In this document: positions 12,576 through 24,200 of the stretch, piece after piece
Layout: the number at the start of each line of letters is the position of its first letter
Numbering within the stretch: position 1 is the first letter of the stretch
Assembly (NCBI GenBank): GCA_010279815.1
Contig: QEOQ01000180.1
Location: 729,770 to 793,769 of the forward strand
Direction: 5' to 3'
DNA length: 64,000 nucleotides
DNA from: Brachionus plicatilis
Lineage: Eukaryota; Rotifera; Eurotatoria; Ploima; Brachionidae
Made by a program: the position numbers and the translations under genes
Notes under the pieces: model-generated
Databases searched by the model: none
What the model saw: the letters and a program-made list of their open reading frames with translations, nothing else
Told to the model about the DNA's origin: nothing

Positions 12576-15360
12576 TTCATTTTCTTTCCACCTTTGGGGT
12601 GGTTTATTAAATCATTTTACCTTTAGTAGGACATTTCATATCAGCAACTATAATGAATCGAGATTCTCTTACTCATGTTTTATGTTAGTAACAAACATTT
12701 TCATACAAATAAGGCTCTTTTTAATTTTGAGAAATTTTTTTGCGTGACAAAATTTAAAAAATAAAATTTTCACTTTTTTTTGATATCAAAATATTTAAGA
12801 ATAAATTTTGGACATCTTGAAATATTTTTTCAGCTCAAATTTTTTGTTTAAATCGCCAAAAGTTAGCAAAAACAGTCGTTTGAGAACTAGATTTATTTTT
12901 AGGTTTTAACTTTTTAAAAATAATCTTGTTCTGTTGAAAAAAATTTCTCTTCTATTCAAATTATTTTTTTACGGTGTAGAAGATCAATTCGATGCAGTAA
13001 CCTGTGACAGATTGAAGCCTTTGTAGAAAAGAAAATGAGCGCCTCCTCGATTATTTGTTAGGAAAGAAAATGGACAAATTATTATTATTTATTTATCCAA
13101 ATTTAAAAATAATAAAATCCTTCATGCCGTAGCTGATTTAAAAGTTATTAATTTTTCCAAATATAAATCAAGAGCTCAAACGACTTTTTTTGCTAAGTTT
13201 TTATTTTAAACAAATTTAAACAAAAAATTTGAACTAAGATGTCTAAAATTCACTCAAGCTCATTTTATTGTTATGGAACTTTGGAAAGATTTAGAAAAAG
13301 TAAGTTGTAAATCACATATGTAAATTAAGGGAGATTCTTGGCTTGACAAGTATAAAAATTTGATTTGGTAAATGAAAAGGGCCAATATTTTAAAAAACAA
13401 AAAAGGAAATTATTTGAGCTTTAGAGTGCTGTTAAAACCTGAAAAGCCAATTAAAAAAATATTTCAAATAAGAAAGAAGAATAGAAGGAGAAATATTTAA
13501 CAATTTGAAATTGAAAAAAATTTGATAAGGTTGGATGACATCAATCTGTGGCGAAAGAGTGGAACAAGTTTAAATGGTATTAAAAATAAACTGCAAACTT
13601 TTTTTTTTTAAGAAAAGATTTAAAAGGTTACTATAGCGTAACTAATCAGTTTACTCTGTTTTCGGATGAATGACAATCATCTTTAATCTATATCTATTTT
13701 TTTTATTTTTATTATTGTAATTATCTGGTACAAAAATTTAAAAATTATTGATAAACTTAAAAGAAAAATGATTCAAAAAAATCTAAATTTTTATATTTTA
13801 TTTTTATAGTTTATATTGCTTAAATATATTAAAGTAACTAAAGTTGTTTTCTACTATATAAAAATATAGTTAAGAAAACTAAAATCAATAATATTAAAAT
13901 TATTAAAATTTTATAAAATTTTGGAAAATTAATTTTTTTTTCTGTGTCAATGAGGCTCTAAAATTGTTAGTGATAAATAACTAGTTAATTTTTTTTATTT
14001 ACTTTCATTCGGCAATGCTAAATAATTGAAATAAGGAATTCGTCTGAAATTTGTTTACTTGAAAAAATTAAAGTCATAATTTCGAGAACCCTTTTCAATT
14101 TGATATACTAATTTCTCTAAGATATTTTTTTTTATTTGATAATAAAAAAAAAACATAATAGGAGAAAATTTTGACAGACTATTTTTCTTTATCTAAATGA
14201 CTTTTAGATAAAGAAATAATTAAATCGAAATAAATAATAATGAATCTTACCTTTTCACAGTCATTCAAATAAACCCTTTGGATTTTTTGATTATTAGGTT
14301 TAATTCTCTGAAAACACTCCCCACTAATTATTCTACAATTAGAAAAATCAAACTCTTCCAAAAGTGGACAATGCTGGAATATTTTTGATATTGATGCATC
14401 ACTCAATCGATGAGAATTTGATATTTTAATAACTTTCAAATTGGCACATCGTTTGACCAATGGTGTAAAATTTTTGTTTGATACACTTAGATTGTTCAAT
14501 AATAAATGAGTCAATTTAGGGCAAGTATCTCCCAAATATCTCAATATTTCACCAATTGTGGTACCAAATTTTGAATAGCATTCCGAAATGTCAAAATACT
14601 TCAAATTTCTAAGATTTTTATTCAATATCTGTAAAATCGCTGTTTTTCCAAAATCTTCAATAAAAAAAGTTAATTAAAAAAATTTTTTTTTTCATTTTAA
14701 ACCTGGTCGACACACAAAACCGTATTGATTGTCTTTTTTGAAACAATAGTTCTCAAATATGCATCTATTATTTAAAACAAGTCTTTCTTTTTGGTTCCAT
14801 GTGAGCCTTGCTATTTCGTACCATCGTCTACATACTTTAAAAAAATAAAAAAAAAAAATAATTTTTTCTAAGCTACCTTGCTCAGCAATGCATAAATCTC
14901 TGATTGAAAAATACGAAAAAATATTATTTAGGACATTATAAGGTAGCATATCTAGATAACATCTAGATGGCTGGTAATCAATTTGACTTGAACTTGATTC
15001 AGTAACTTGTTTTTGAATATATTTTTCCGAATACTTCGGCTTGGTTATGCTGTTTTTTTCATACATTTTTACAATAAGAGGTCTTCCGCACAAGACCAAA
15101 TCGTTCTCTTGAGCATTTAAGACATTTTCAGCACTCTGAGCATCATTTAATTCCACAAAAGCAATGCCTTTTGACCTGTTAGTGTCTTGGAATCGTAAGA
15201 TTTTGCATCGTTTAACAGAACCAAACTTCGATAAGAAGTGCTTTAGCAAATTTTCATGCACGCTCCATTCTAAGTTACTGACGTAAATTTTATGCTTGAT
15301 TACATCGCTAGAATTGTTAACTTCTGAGCATTTATCGGGCTCGATTTTAAGTTTTTGCAT
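11228..15360 (-). CDS. RRM + F-box + leucine-rich repeat protein
   Basis: Exons: 15360-14877, 14834-14703, 14654-14251, 12311-12167, 12118-11871, 11813-11723, 11667-11228. They sum to 1944 nt (647 residues plus stop) with phase kept throughout. Residues 23-100 are an RNA recognition motif (RNP2 IYVSNL, RNP1 KGIAFVEL). Residues about 135-180 are an F-box (LDMLPYNVLNNIFSYFSIRD, then VCRRWYEIARLTW across a 42-nt intron). The rest is a series of leucine-rich repeats of the FBXL type (LKYFDISEC, LTHLLLNN, LKVIKISNSHRLSD, LEELNLNFN, LRELDIGRSHCN, LSYLDVSLNN), ending in a very acidic tail. F-box proteins recruit substrates to SCF ubiquitin ligases through Skp1, with the repeats binding substrate; an added RRM suggests an RNA-linked substrate or RNA-tethered ligase (inference). 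The 48-nt intron at 12166-12119 keeps frame, so the extra 16 residues could be retained. Confidence 0.88.
12544..12573. repeat. (AAT)n microsatellite
   Basis: About nine to ten tandem AAT units within the large F-box gene intron. Confidence 0.9.
12803..13251. mobile_element. Inverted-repeat (foldback/MITE) element
   Basis: The left arm (about 12803-12884) contains TTTTGGACATCTT, CAAATTTTTTGTTTAAAT, TTAGCAAAAACAGTCGTTTG. The right arm (about 13175-13251) is its reverse complement with mismatches. The interior has no open frame. Exact ends and target duplication are not clear. It sits in the F-box gene intron. Confidence 0.65.
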
Positions 15361-15696
15361 TTTATTTTTGTTTAAATTAATTTTTGAAAATATTTAAATT
15401 TTTTTATGCAAATTGAAATTTAAGAAAAAGTAGTTTTTCAATGTATGAATCCTATAACTGCATCCTAATTGTGAAATAATTGTCTATTTATTCAATTTCA
15501 TTCAGAACTAATCAGAAATTCAATTTGACACACAAGGCTTAAACAAATGTATCTTTGAATTGTCTTATAACTTTTTTATCTTTTTTTGGTAAAAATAAAA
15601 TTTTTAATTTAAAGAATATAAATAGTTTTTTAAAAAAATAAAATGCAATTAATATTAAATTTTTATGTCTTAACTCAGTATTATTTTTGTTAACTT

Positions 15697-16038
15697 ATGT
15701 TTGTGGATGACAGATTTTCATCTATGCGGAATTTTGGTACCATTTGAAAAACGATCTGGATCTATTTTTGAGTAATATTGCGGAATAAAATGGTTGGACG
15801 GATTAGAAATAAAACCGTAAATACAAATAAAACTCAAACCGGAAGTACAAATAGACAAAAGCCAACTAATCGAAACCCTCTTAGGGAATTTAATCTTCAG
15901 ACCAACCAAACCAAATCCCAAATTTCAATAGCTTTCAATATCAAAACTTGTTCAAATCAATTATCACCAAAGAAACAAGGTAGAAAAAGGCTACCTCGTG
16001 ACGAAAATGGTAAAATTATTAGGCAAAATAAAAAATAA
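15697..16038 (+). CDS. Small basic protein, unrecognised
   Basis: Two exons are proposed: 15697-15736 and 15773-16038, joined over a 36-nt GT-AG intron to give 101 residues. A shorter reading starts at the ATG at 15790. The product is Lys/Arg/Asn/Thr-rich and ends in GRKRLPRDENGKIIRQNKK, a likely nuclear-localisation-type tail. I recognise no domain. A TAA stop overlaps an AATAAA sequence. It is divergent from the F-box gene (starts 337 bases apart). Short length and low complexity make it uncertain, but the splice junction keeps frame and the base composition is higher in GC than the flanks. Confidence 0.5.
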
Positions 16039-17125
16039 ATGTTTTTATACAGTTTTTTTTTGGCTATTGAATCGAATTTTTTAGTTATAAATTTAATTTT
16101 AATTTTTAATTTTTAATCGAATTTAATTTAAAAAAGGGATTGTCAAAAAATTATCCTTGGTTTTTACATTTAAATTTTTCTAAAACTCCTTTTTAAGTAA
16201 TTGCAAATTTATAATTACTTTTCTTGAATGAAATTTTTTTTAGATTTTTTGATTTTGAGATTTTTTTTTCTTGTCTCAAAAATGTAAAAATGTAAAAATA
16301 TAAAAATGTACAATAAATTAAATTCTGCCGTAAATTGAGAATATTATTAGATTTTGTAAGATTTCCATGATTTAATATAGTTTGGGAAATACCCGAGTAG
16401 GTTGAAACGGAACTAAATCTTTTCTTTTATTCAAGTTTTTTCAAATTTTTTATTTTTTATTGTTTATTTTTTAAAAAATTAATTTTTCTAGTAAAATAAA
16501 AATTAAAAAAAAGCAAATTTTTAATTAATTCAGATGACACAAACATCAAAGCTTATTCTAATATTCCGTCAAAATTCAATAGTCCACTGGATTTTTTTAT
16601 GAATTCAAAATTATTTGAAATAATTTTCTAATTAAAATTTAATTTCAAAGCCATGTGTCCATATGTCTTTTTATTAATCAAGCAATGACATTCATTCAAG
16701 GTAGATGGTCTAAAAATGTCTGGAACAGGAATTTATGCTCAAAGCCCCCTCGTGAAATTTTTTCGACAATTATGCAAAAATTCAAATTATTACATCTAAT
16801 CATCAAATAAAAGACATTTCCTCAGGCATTGGCAAACAACAAAGCTAAATAATAACTGCAGTGGATGATTTGCCAAATTTTGAAAATGCATCAACAAAAA
16901 TTATGAACTAAATACACTTAAATATTTAACCCCAACTAACGCTAAGTAAAAACTTATAAAAAAAAAATTATAATTCTATCAAAATTTCAGCGTACTTTCT
17001 TATTTTTCTCAATGCACAATAACTTCGCTATACACACCTGATACAAGCCTTAAAATAAAAAGCGTTTAGAAAATATTTTTTAAAATTTATCAAAAAAAAT
17101 TGTTTAGAAATATTTCATTTTAAAA
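16039..17125. other. Intergenic region upstream of malate dehydrogenase
   Basis: A/T-rich sequence without supported exons. It contains the 3' flank of the small gene and presumably the malate dehydrogenase promoter; no specific motif could be assigned. Confidence 0.6.
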
Positions 17126-18124
17126 ATGAGTGAACCGATAAGAGTTTTAGTCACTGGCGCTGCTGGTCAAATTGGATATTCTTTATTGTATTCACTGGCA
17201 AATGGCGATGTGTTCGGCAAAGACCAACCGATCATTTTGCATTTACTAGATATCACTCCAGCATTGGGCGCTTTGGGTGGTGTTAAATTTGAGTTGGAAG
17301 ACTGTTCCTTGCCATTGTTGAGAGATGTTGTCTGCACTGACCAAGAAACAGTTGCTTTCAAAGACATAGACGTGGCTGTTTTGGTCGGTGCTATGCCAAG
17401 AAGAGAAGGCATGGAAAGAAAAGACCTTTTGGCCGCCAATGTTAGAATTTTCAAATCCCAAGGCGCTGCTTTAGACCAATATGCCAAAAAAACAGTCAAA
17501 GTTTTGGTCGTTGGAAACCCGGCTAACACAAACTGTTTGATTTGTTCCAAAAATGCTCCGTCAATTCCGTCAGAGAACTTCTCTTGCTTGACTCGATTGG
17601 ATCATAATCGCGCCAAAGCTCAAGTTGCATTGAAAGTTGGTGTTACTACTGACAAAGTTAGACAAGTCACCATTTGGGGTAACCATTCTTCGACTCAATT
17701 TCCAGATGTGAGACATGCTAAGGTTACTTTGAACAATGGTGAAACTAAGCAAGCTTATGATGCCATCCAAGATGAGAACTGGATAAAGAACTCTTTTATC
17801 CCAGTGGTGCAAAAGCGTGGTGCTGCTATCATCGCCGCCAGAAAACTCTCATCAGCCATGTCTGCTGCCAAAGCCATCTGCGATCACTTGAGAGACTGGT
17901 GGTTTGGAACACCGAATGATGATTGGGTCTCAATGGGCGTTGTTTCGGATGGTTCTTACGGAATCGAGAAAGGACTTGTTTACAGTTTTCCGATTAAATG
18001 CCAAAACCGCACATGGTCTATTGTTCAAGGTCTAGAGATCAACGACTGGGCAAGAGATTTGATGACAAAAACTGCTCAAGAATTAATCCAAGAAAGAGAT
18101 GACGCTTTTGATGCTACAAAATGA
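17126..18124 (+). CDS. MDH1: Malate dehydrogenase, cytosolic
   Basis: A single uninterrupted frame of 332 residues, the normal length for animal cytosolic MDH, which interconverts malate and oxaloacetate with NAD in the malate-aspartate shuttle. The N-terminal Rossmann motif is [13 protein letters not shown] (residues 9-21). Substrate arginines lie in [13 protein letters not shown] (R92/R93, R98) and [10 protein letters not shown] (D159, R162). The catalytic His187 is in [12 protein letters not shown]. Cofactor-loop sequence VGNPANTN is present. The protein has no mitochondrial presequence. Codon use is richer in C/G third positions than neighbouring genes, as expected for a highly expressed gene. 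It is intronless, unlike most genes here. A poly(A) signal-like AATAAA lies near 18210. Confidence 0.97.
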   Translation: MSEPIRVLVTGAAGQIGYSLLYSLANGDVFGKDQPIILHLLDITPALGALGGVKFELEDCSLPLLRDVVCTDQETVAFKDIDVAVLVGAMPRREGMERKDLLAANVRIFKSQGAALDQYAKKTVKVLVVGNPANTNCLICSKNAPSIPSENFSCLTRLDHNRAKAQVALKVGVTTDKVRQVTIWGNHSSTQFPDVRHAKVTLNNGETKQAYDAIQDENWIKNSFIPVVQKRGAAIIAARKLSSAMSAAKAICDHLRDWWFGTPNDDWVSMGVVSDGSYGIEKGLVYSFPIKCQNRTWSIVQGLEINDWARDLMTKTAQELIQERDDAFDATK

Positions 18125-21100
18125 CTACCAGGCGCTGAAGAAACTTCAAAATTATAATTTTTATTTTAGTCGTCGATTTTATTTAAAAATTTGTTTACTA
18201 GGACTAATAGAATAAAATTTAATTAAATTTAAATTTTTTTATAAATGACATTTTCGATTAAATTGAATTAATTAAGAGTTGATAAGATTTTTTTCTTAAT
18301 TTTTTTACGGTCATAATACTAGAAAAGCAAAAAATTTATCTGAATTTTATCTGAGTATAAATTAATTTCAAATAAACTTGAAAAGAATGAAAGATAACTT
18401 TCAAGCAAAGTTATTTTTATCCAGATATCTTTTAAGCTTGTTACCAATCTTGACGTTTTTTGCTTTGGTTTTGCTTCCAATATCTAATTCAAATTTACAT
18501 GCTAATGACATTCTTCGAAGTTTATTTATTATGAATTTTTTTAAAGTAACATGCTTCTAAGTTTCAGTCAATACCAAGCTTAATTGTTATCTGAATGCTT
18601 CATTTTTGAAATAGAAACTCTAATCTACGAACAAAGAAACCCCAGAAATTCCAATATTTCTTTGATATTTTTCTTTTTAGTTATGAAGTTTTTTCCATTT
18701 TATTCAGTTTAGCCTTTATCTTATTAGAATTAAGTATCCAAATCATGTGATTATTATATAATTTTTACATTATTTTATTGTTTTATTGTTCAACTCTTTT
18801 GTGTTATTTTTCAAAAGACGCAATAATTAAACTTGCTTAAAGTTATTATTTCTAAATTTTCAAATTATTTAAATTTAAATTTGAAGTTGATAACTTCAAT
18901 GTTATTAATAATTTTCTAGAAAAAATGGGTTATTTGTTTTTCAGCATAGAATTCTTAATAGAGTGTTATCTTTTGCTTATAAAACACAATTTATCGATAA
19001 TTCGTCCCAAAAATTTAAGAATGAAATTAAATAAAAATGGCTCAAGGAATTTAAAATAAAATTTAAGGAAAAGTGACAATCTTATTGAATCAATGTCAAA
19101 AACGGCTAATGGTGAAAAAACCTTTGAATATTTTATACAAGATTGATGAATAGCTTTGTGATCAAGAGATCAATATTGAAGTTTGCAGCATTCATTTTGA
19201 TATCAATTTAATTTTTACAGAATTTGTAAAAAAATTCAAGAAATTTAATTTAAATATTTCAATGTTTAGCTTTATTAAATGATTTTTTTTAGACAAATTT
19301 ATAAATTTTTATTTTTAACTTGTAATAATTATTTTATAAAATTAAATAAATGAAATGTTAATCGGTCTTCATGGCATGGGCACTAGCCAGTTGATTAACC
19401 TTGAAAGTTAAAAAAAAAATAGAATGATCTTAAGAGAATTGAAAAAAAGACAAAATTCTTCAATTTTTCTAATAATGTAGTTCAATTTTTTGTTAAATAA
19501 TATTTTTTTAATAAATTCAGATTCAATTTAATAAACTTTTAACTAAATTTAATATTTTTATTTATTATTAGGCACCGTCCTTTAGCAAATATTTATATTT
19601 TGGATTTTTTTAAATTGTAAATTTGTTGCTATTTAGACTCATCTTTCCCAAAAATCACATCATTCGCTTAATGGGTAAATATTCTCTTGAAGTAATCTTA
19701 CTTAAATATCCACAATTATCTTGAAAATCAATAATAAATTAAGTAATATTAAAAAGTCCGTCTTAGTCAATAAACTTTCAAAATAAGTTCTAAACAAACA
19801 GCGATAATCAGTTTCCTTGTTTTGCAAGAAGAGGAATCTAGCTTCCCTCAGTTCCTTTGATCCAAGATACTAATCAAGATGAGATCGATATTTTCGGTTT
19901 TTAATCAATTTCAATGTTTTAAAATTCTTTTTTCAATTTCAATCTTTAATGCATTTCTAGATATTCAATTAGGTTTTAATTAAGAAGAATTTATTTATGA
20001 TTTAAATTTTAGAAGGATTTCCAGTTTCTAGAAATCGGTATAAGTTAATCATCATGCGACTTTTTAAATTAACTTTGAATGATAAATTCAAAAAAAAATA
20101 AAAAAAATTCAACATGACTAATTCAAAATTTTAACTCAAATAGACTTATTAATTTTTTTTACACAATTGCTATTAGATCTAGATAAGTCAAAATCATATT
20201 TTTTATAAGTAGATTTAATGATAAATCAAAAATGACTCTTTCAACTGGAATCAAAAATTTATTTATTTTTGGAAATAAGAATAAAATATTAAGTTAGCAA
20301 GATAAGTTTTTTTATATCGAATAATTTTTTTTAAATTAAATTTTATCAAACGAATAAAAAAATACCCTAAAAAAAGATTTTTTTGGATCAGTAAAGATAA
20401 AAAAATTTTAATGGAATTTGAATAATTATCAAATAATTAAAATTATATTTGATTTTAATATTAATTATTTATTATTTTAAACTTTTGTTATTTGCTAAAT
20501 TTGTTTTAGTTTACAAATTTAAATTAAAAGTATTTTTCTTAAATTATTGCCTATTTAAGTAATTAAACAACGGATATACTTCCAGATAAAAACTCAATCT
20601 CGAAATTCATTATTTATTGAATTTATCCCGGATATTGAATAAAAAAGTCAGAAAAAAAGAAAAATTAAAAATTACAAAAATTAAATTTAAAAATAATTTT
20701 GAATTAATAAGACAGATTTTTCTAAATTTTTAGCTTTTAGTTTATTTTAAGCAAAAATTTGGTTTAAAGTAATTCGGATTAAAAAATAAAGAATTGTTAG
20801 AGAAACCTTTGGCCAACAACTTTTAAAATTATTTTTTTCCATCGACCTAACGGATTCTAATAAAGAAACAAAATAACTAATTTGAATTACCAAAATAGTT
20901 ACCATAGAAATTCAAACAATTTAAATTAGAAAATTTTCACTTAAATTTTTTTTGATATTTACCTTTCGGAACTGAGTGTTAAAAATATAAGTTGTTAAAA
21001 TTGCATAATTAGATCGAAAGTGCTGTAAATAAGAGTGACTCTAGTTTCTACCTTTTTAAAATATACTTTTGATTTTAATGTTTAAATAAATTAAATAGTT

Positions 21101-21228
21101 TGAAATTTCTTAGCTTCTTTAAGGCAAAGAAATAATGTTTTGAATCACTTCAAATTAAACAAATTAAAATTTGGCTAAACAAATCGGTAAAAAACGAAAA
21201 ATTCGTTCGGATTCACTTTTAAAAAAAC
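18125..21228. other. Gene-poor intergenic region
   Basis: About 3.1 kb of A/T-rich DNA between malate dehydrogenase and the IQ-motif gene. The only open frames are short and low-complexity. No inverted-repeat element was recognised. Confidence 0.6.
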
Positions 21229-24200
21229 ATGGGAACTTCTTTGCAATTTTTGCATCAAAATCTTTACCAGCTTAGAGATTCAAAGGTAATCAATATTTTA
21301 TAGGTTTTGACTGTTATTAAAAATTTTTAGCTGCTGGAGAACGAAATGTTCAAAGAGTTGTACTATGAAGCCAAAGGACACGAAAAACAAGCAAATTTGA
21401 CCAACTTGGCATCTCGCTCAAAAAAGTAAATTATTATACTTATCCATGTGAATATAAATAGAATTTTATTTCAGCGACAAGATTACTCAAGAAACTAACT
21501 TTTATCTTATCCTAACAAATATGCTCAGTGAACTCAAAGAAATGTGAGCTTTTTTTCTAATTTTTAATTAAAATTAAAAAAAATCTTTCAGAGAACCCAA
21601 CTCATATGAATTCAAAAAAAAACTGGAAAAAATCTACAAATGGTATTGTAAAAACAAGGAGTCGTTTTCCAGGAACGAGGTTAATATTTTTGTGAAATTA
21701 CGGCTACAGTCAAAATTACAGTGGTGATTTCATAACAGTATTTTACGAAAAATTACGTAAATTTTCAGGATTTTGAGATAATTTTGGTAAAATTTGGTAA
21801 AATTCAAAACAGCCAATCCAAAATTTTTTGAAAAAATGTCTTTTTTTCCCAAAAATCGATAATTTAAGATAGCTTTTTTTATAACAATTTAAAAATATCT
21901 ATTTTTTTGACCAATTTATGAAAAAAAATATCAAAAAAAGTTTTGAATTTTACCAAATTTTACCAAAATTATCTCAAAATCCTGAAAATTTACGTAATTT
22001 TTCGTAGAATACTTCTTTTTGACTTTTCGGATTTTACGTTAATTTACGTAAAATGTGGTAAAATTTGGTTAATTTACGGTATTTTACGTAATTTTTCGTA
22101 AAATACTGTTATCAAATCACCACTGTATTTAATCTTTAAAATAAAAATTGGTGAGATTTAGATTAAAACGTTTATATTTAGAAAAGTAAAGCAGCAATGC
22201 TGATTAGAGAAGCTCAAATTAATCAGTCTGCTCGTCGATCGGCAAATGCAAATCATGATTTTTCTGAAAGGGTCACGGTACAACAGACAACTAGATCCAA
22301 CAGAGACATGAGTCCGGTCTATTTCCCAAGTTTAAAAAGCGCTTACAAAATAGAAACTGGCCCAAAAATTAAAGAAATAAGATCAAAAAATAAATTATCA
22401 GGTTGGATATTTTTTGAAATTTAAAGATTTAGAATAATTTTTTTAAAGATGAAACTCGTTCCGAGCTTAACAAATCAAGTTTATCTAATCGAAGTGAAAA
22501 AAATCAAAAATCGACTGAAACCAAAAATTTGATGAAAAGTGACCTCGATGAAAAATCCAGAGGTGAAATTCTCAAGGCTTTATCAATATATGCCGATCAA
22601 TTGTATTCAAGCATAGGTTTTAGTTTCATTTTTTTTTATTTTTAATTCATTAGATTTATTTAGATAAAACTGACACCAAAAAGCTTGAGCAGAGTTTGAA
22701 GTCATTGTCAAAGTTTTATAATGCTCTTAATGATTCTAGTAGTTTAAATGTTGACCAAGCGAAAGACACTAAGTCATCGGTTACCCTAAATTCGCTGATT
22801 GAAGTTGCCAAGGAAGTCAGTGATAGGATGATTTTGTCCAAAAATCAAGTATAATTTATGACACAAAATAAAAAGTAAATTATTAATTTTATTAAAGTTA
22901 AATATGAGAATTAATGAAAATCGACAATTGTTGGAGTCTCTTAAAAACTCAGCTAAAAACCCAGCAATTAGTGAAAAAAGCTTCTTTGAAAAAAATGAAA
23001 CTTTTAATGACAACTCTGAAACTGAGAGCAAATTTTTAAATGCTCCAGTTTATGCTGTCTTGACTCGGGACACATCTAAAAGACCGAAATCAACCTCTTT
23101 TACTGACTGGCGTGGATACATTAGTAGACCATCGACAGGAAGAAAAACGAGGTAATTATAGATGAGTGCAAAATGATCAAATTAATTTTGAATATTTATT
23201 AAGAAGTCCTTTAAAGTTTAATTTGAGTTCGTCTTCGCCTAGACCTAAGTCTAGTATATCAATAACACAAATTGAAATAACTGATTCTAAAGAAAAAAAA
23301 GTAAGTTTTCTAGAATTTTGTACTAATTTAAATTAAATAAGAGTTCTTAAAAAATCTAATTAAATTAAAAAAATAAAACTTTTTGCAATTTATCCAAATT
23401 TTAAATTGAATTTGAATCAATTCAATTAAATTATAACTTTTGGCGTATTATTATAGATATGATGTCAAACTTAAAAAAAAATAAAACTATTTTTGTTCAC
23501 GAGTTTAGTTTTACTTAAAAAATTGATTGATATGTTTTCGTAATAAACACCATATTTGAATTTGAAAAATTTAAAAAAATAGTATTTGAATTTTTTCGAG
23601 TTCTGATTTTGAGTTTTTGTCTAAAAATCTAAATTTTAGAATTGTTTTTTATTCGTTTAAGAATATTAAATTATCAAAACTAATTTGAAAGTATTTGCAT
23701 GACAATTAGTTAACGAATCAAAAATCTAAAGAAACAAATAAATTTTAAAAAGATTAAAATCTTTTATCTTTTCATAAAAAAATTTCTATTTGTATTAAAT
23801 TAATTATGATTTTTTTTAGGAAAAAATTTACTGAGTAATTAACTGATTAAAATTAAAATTGTAAAAATTGATGATTTTCTCAGAATCTTTATTTTATATC
23901 GGAAAGTTAGGCAAATACAATTTTATCAAAATCCTATGTCTGGAAACTGTTAGAAGTAAATTTTATTTTCATTTCTTCTGTTTTTTTTTTCGGACTATTC
24001 TCTAGGCTTACTTAGGAAATGCTTTTTAGTATTTCTTCAAAAGAAATTTTTTGGATTTAAAGAGTTATTTTCTAATTTAATATTCAAAATTTTATACAAA
24101 AAATCGTTAACAGTAGTTGGGCATATTCCTTCAGACTCCATTAAGCTATGAAACTTTGTTTTATTAAATCTCCGCAATTCTTGAGAGTATTTTCTAAAAT

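Larger units (their letters stand above)
12312..14250. other. Large intron of the F-box gene
   Basis: This 1.9-kb intron separates the LRR exons. It holds an inverted-repeat element (12803-13251) and an AAT microsatellite. I see nothing coding in it. Confidence 0.7.

Noticed and set aside
17167..17550. Antisense open frames within malate dehydrogenase
   Set aside because: They are shadows of a conserved coding sequence.
18378..18560. 60-residue hydrophobic frame
   Set aside because: Low-complexity, A/T-driven composition, no splice partners or start context.
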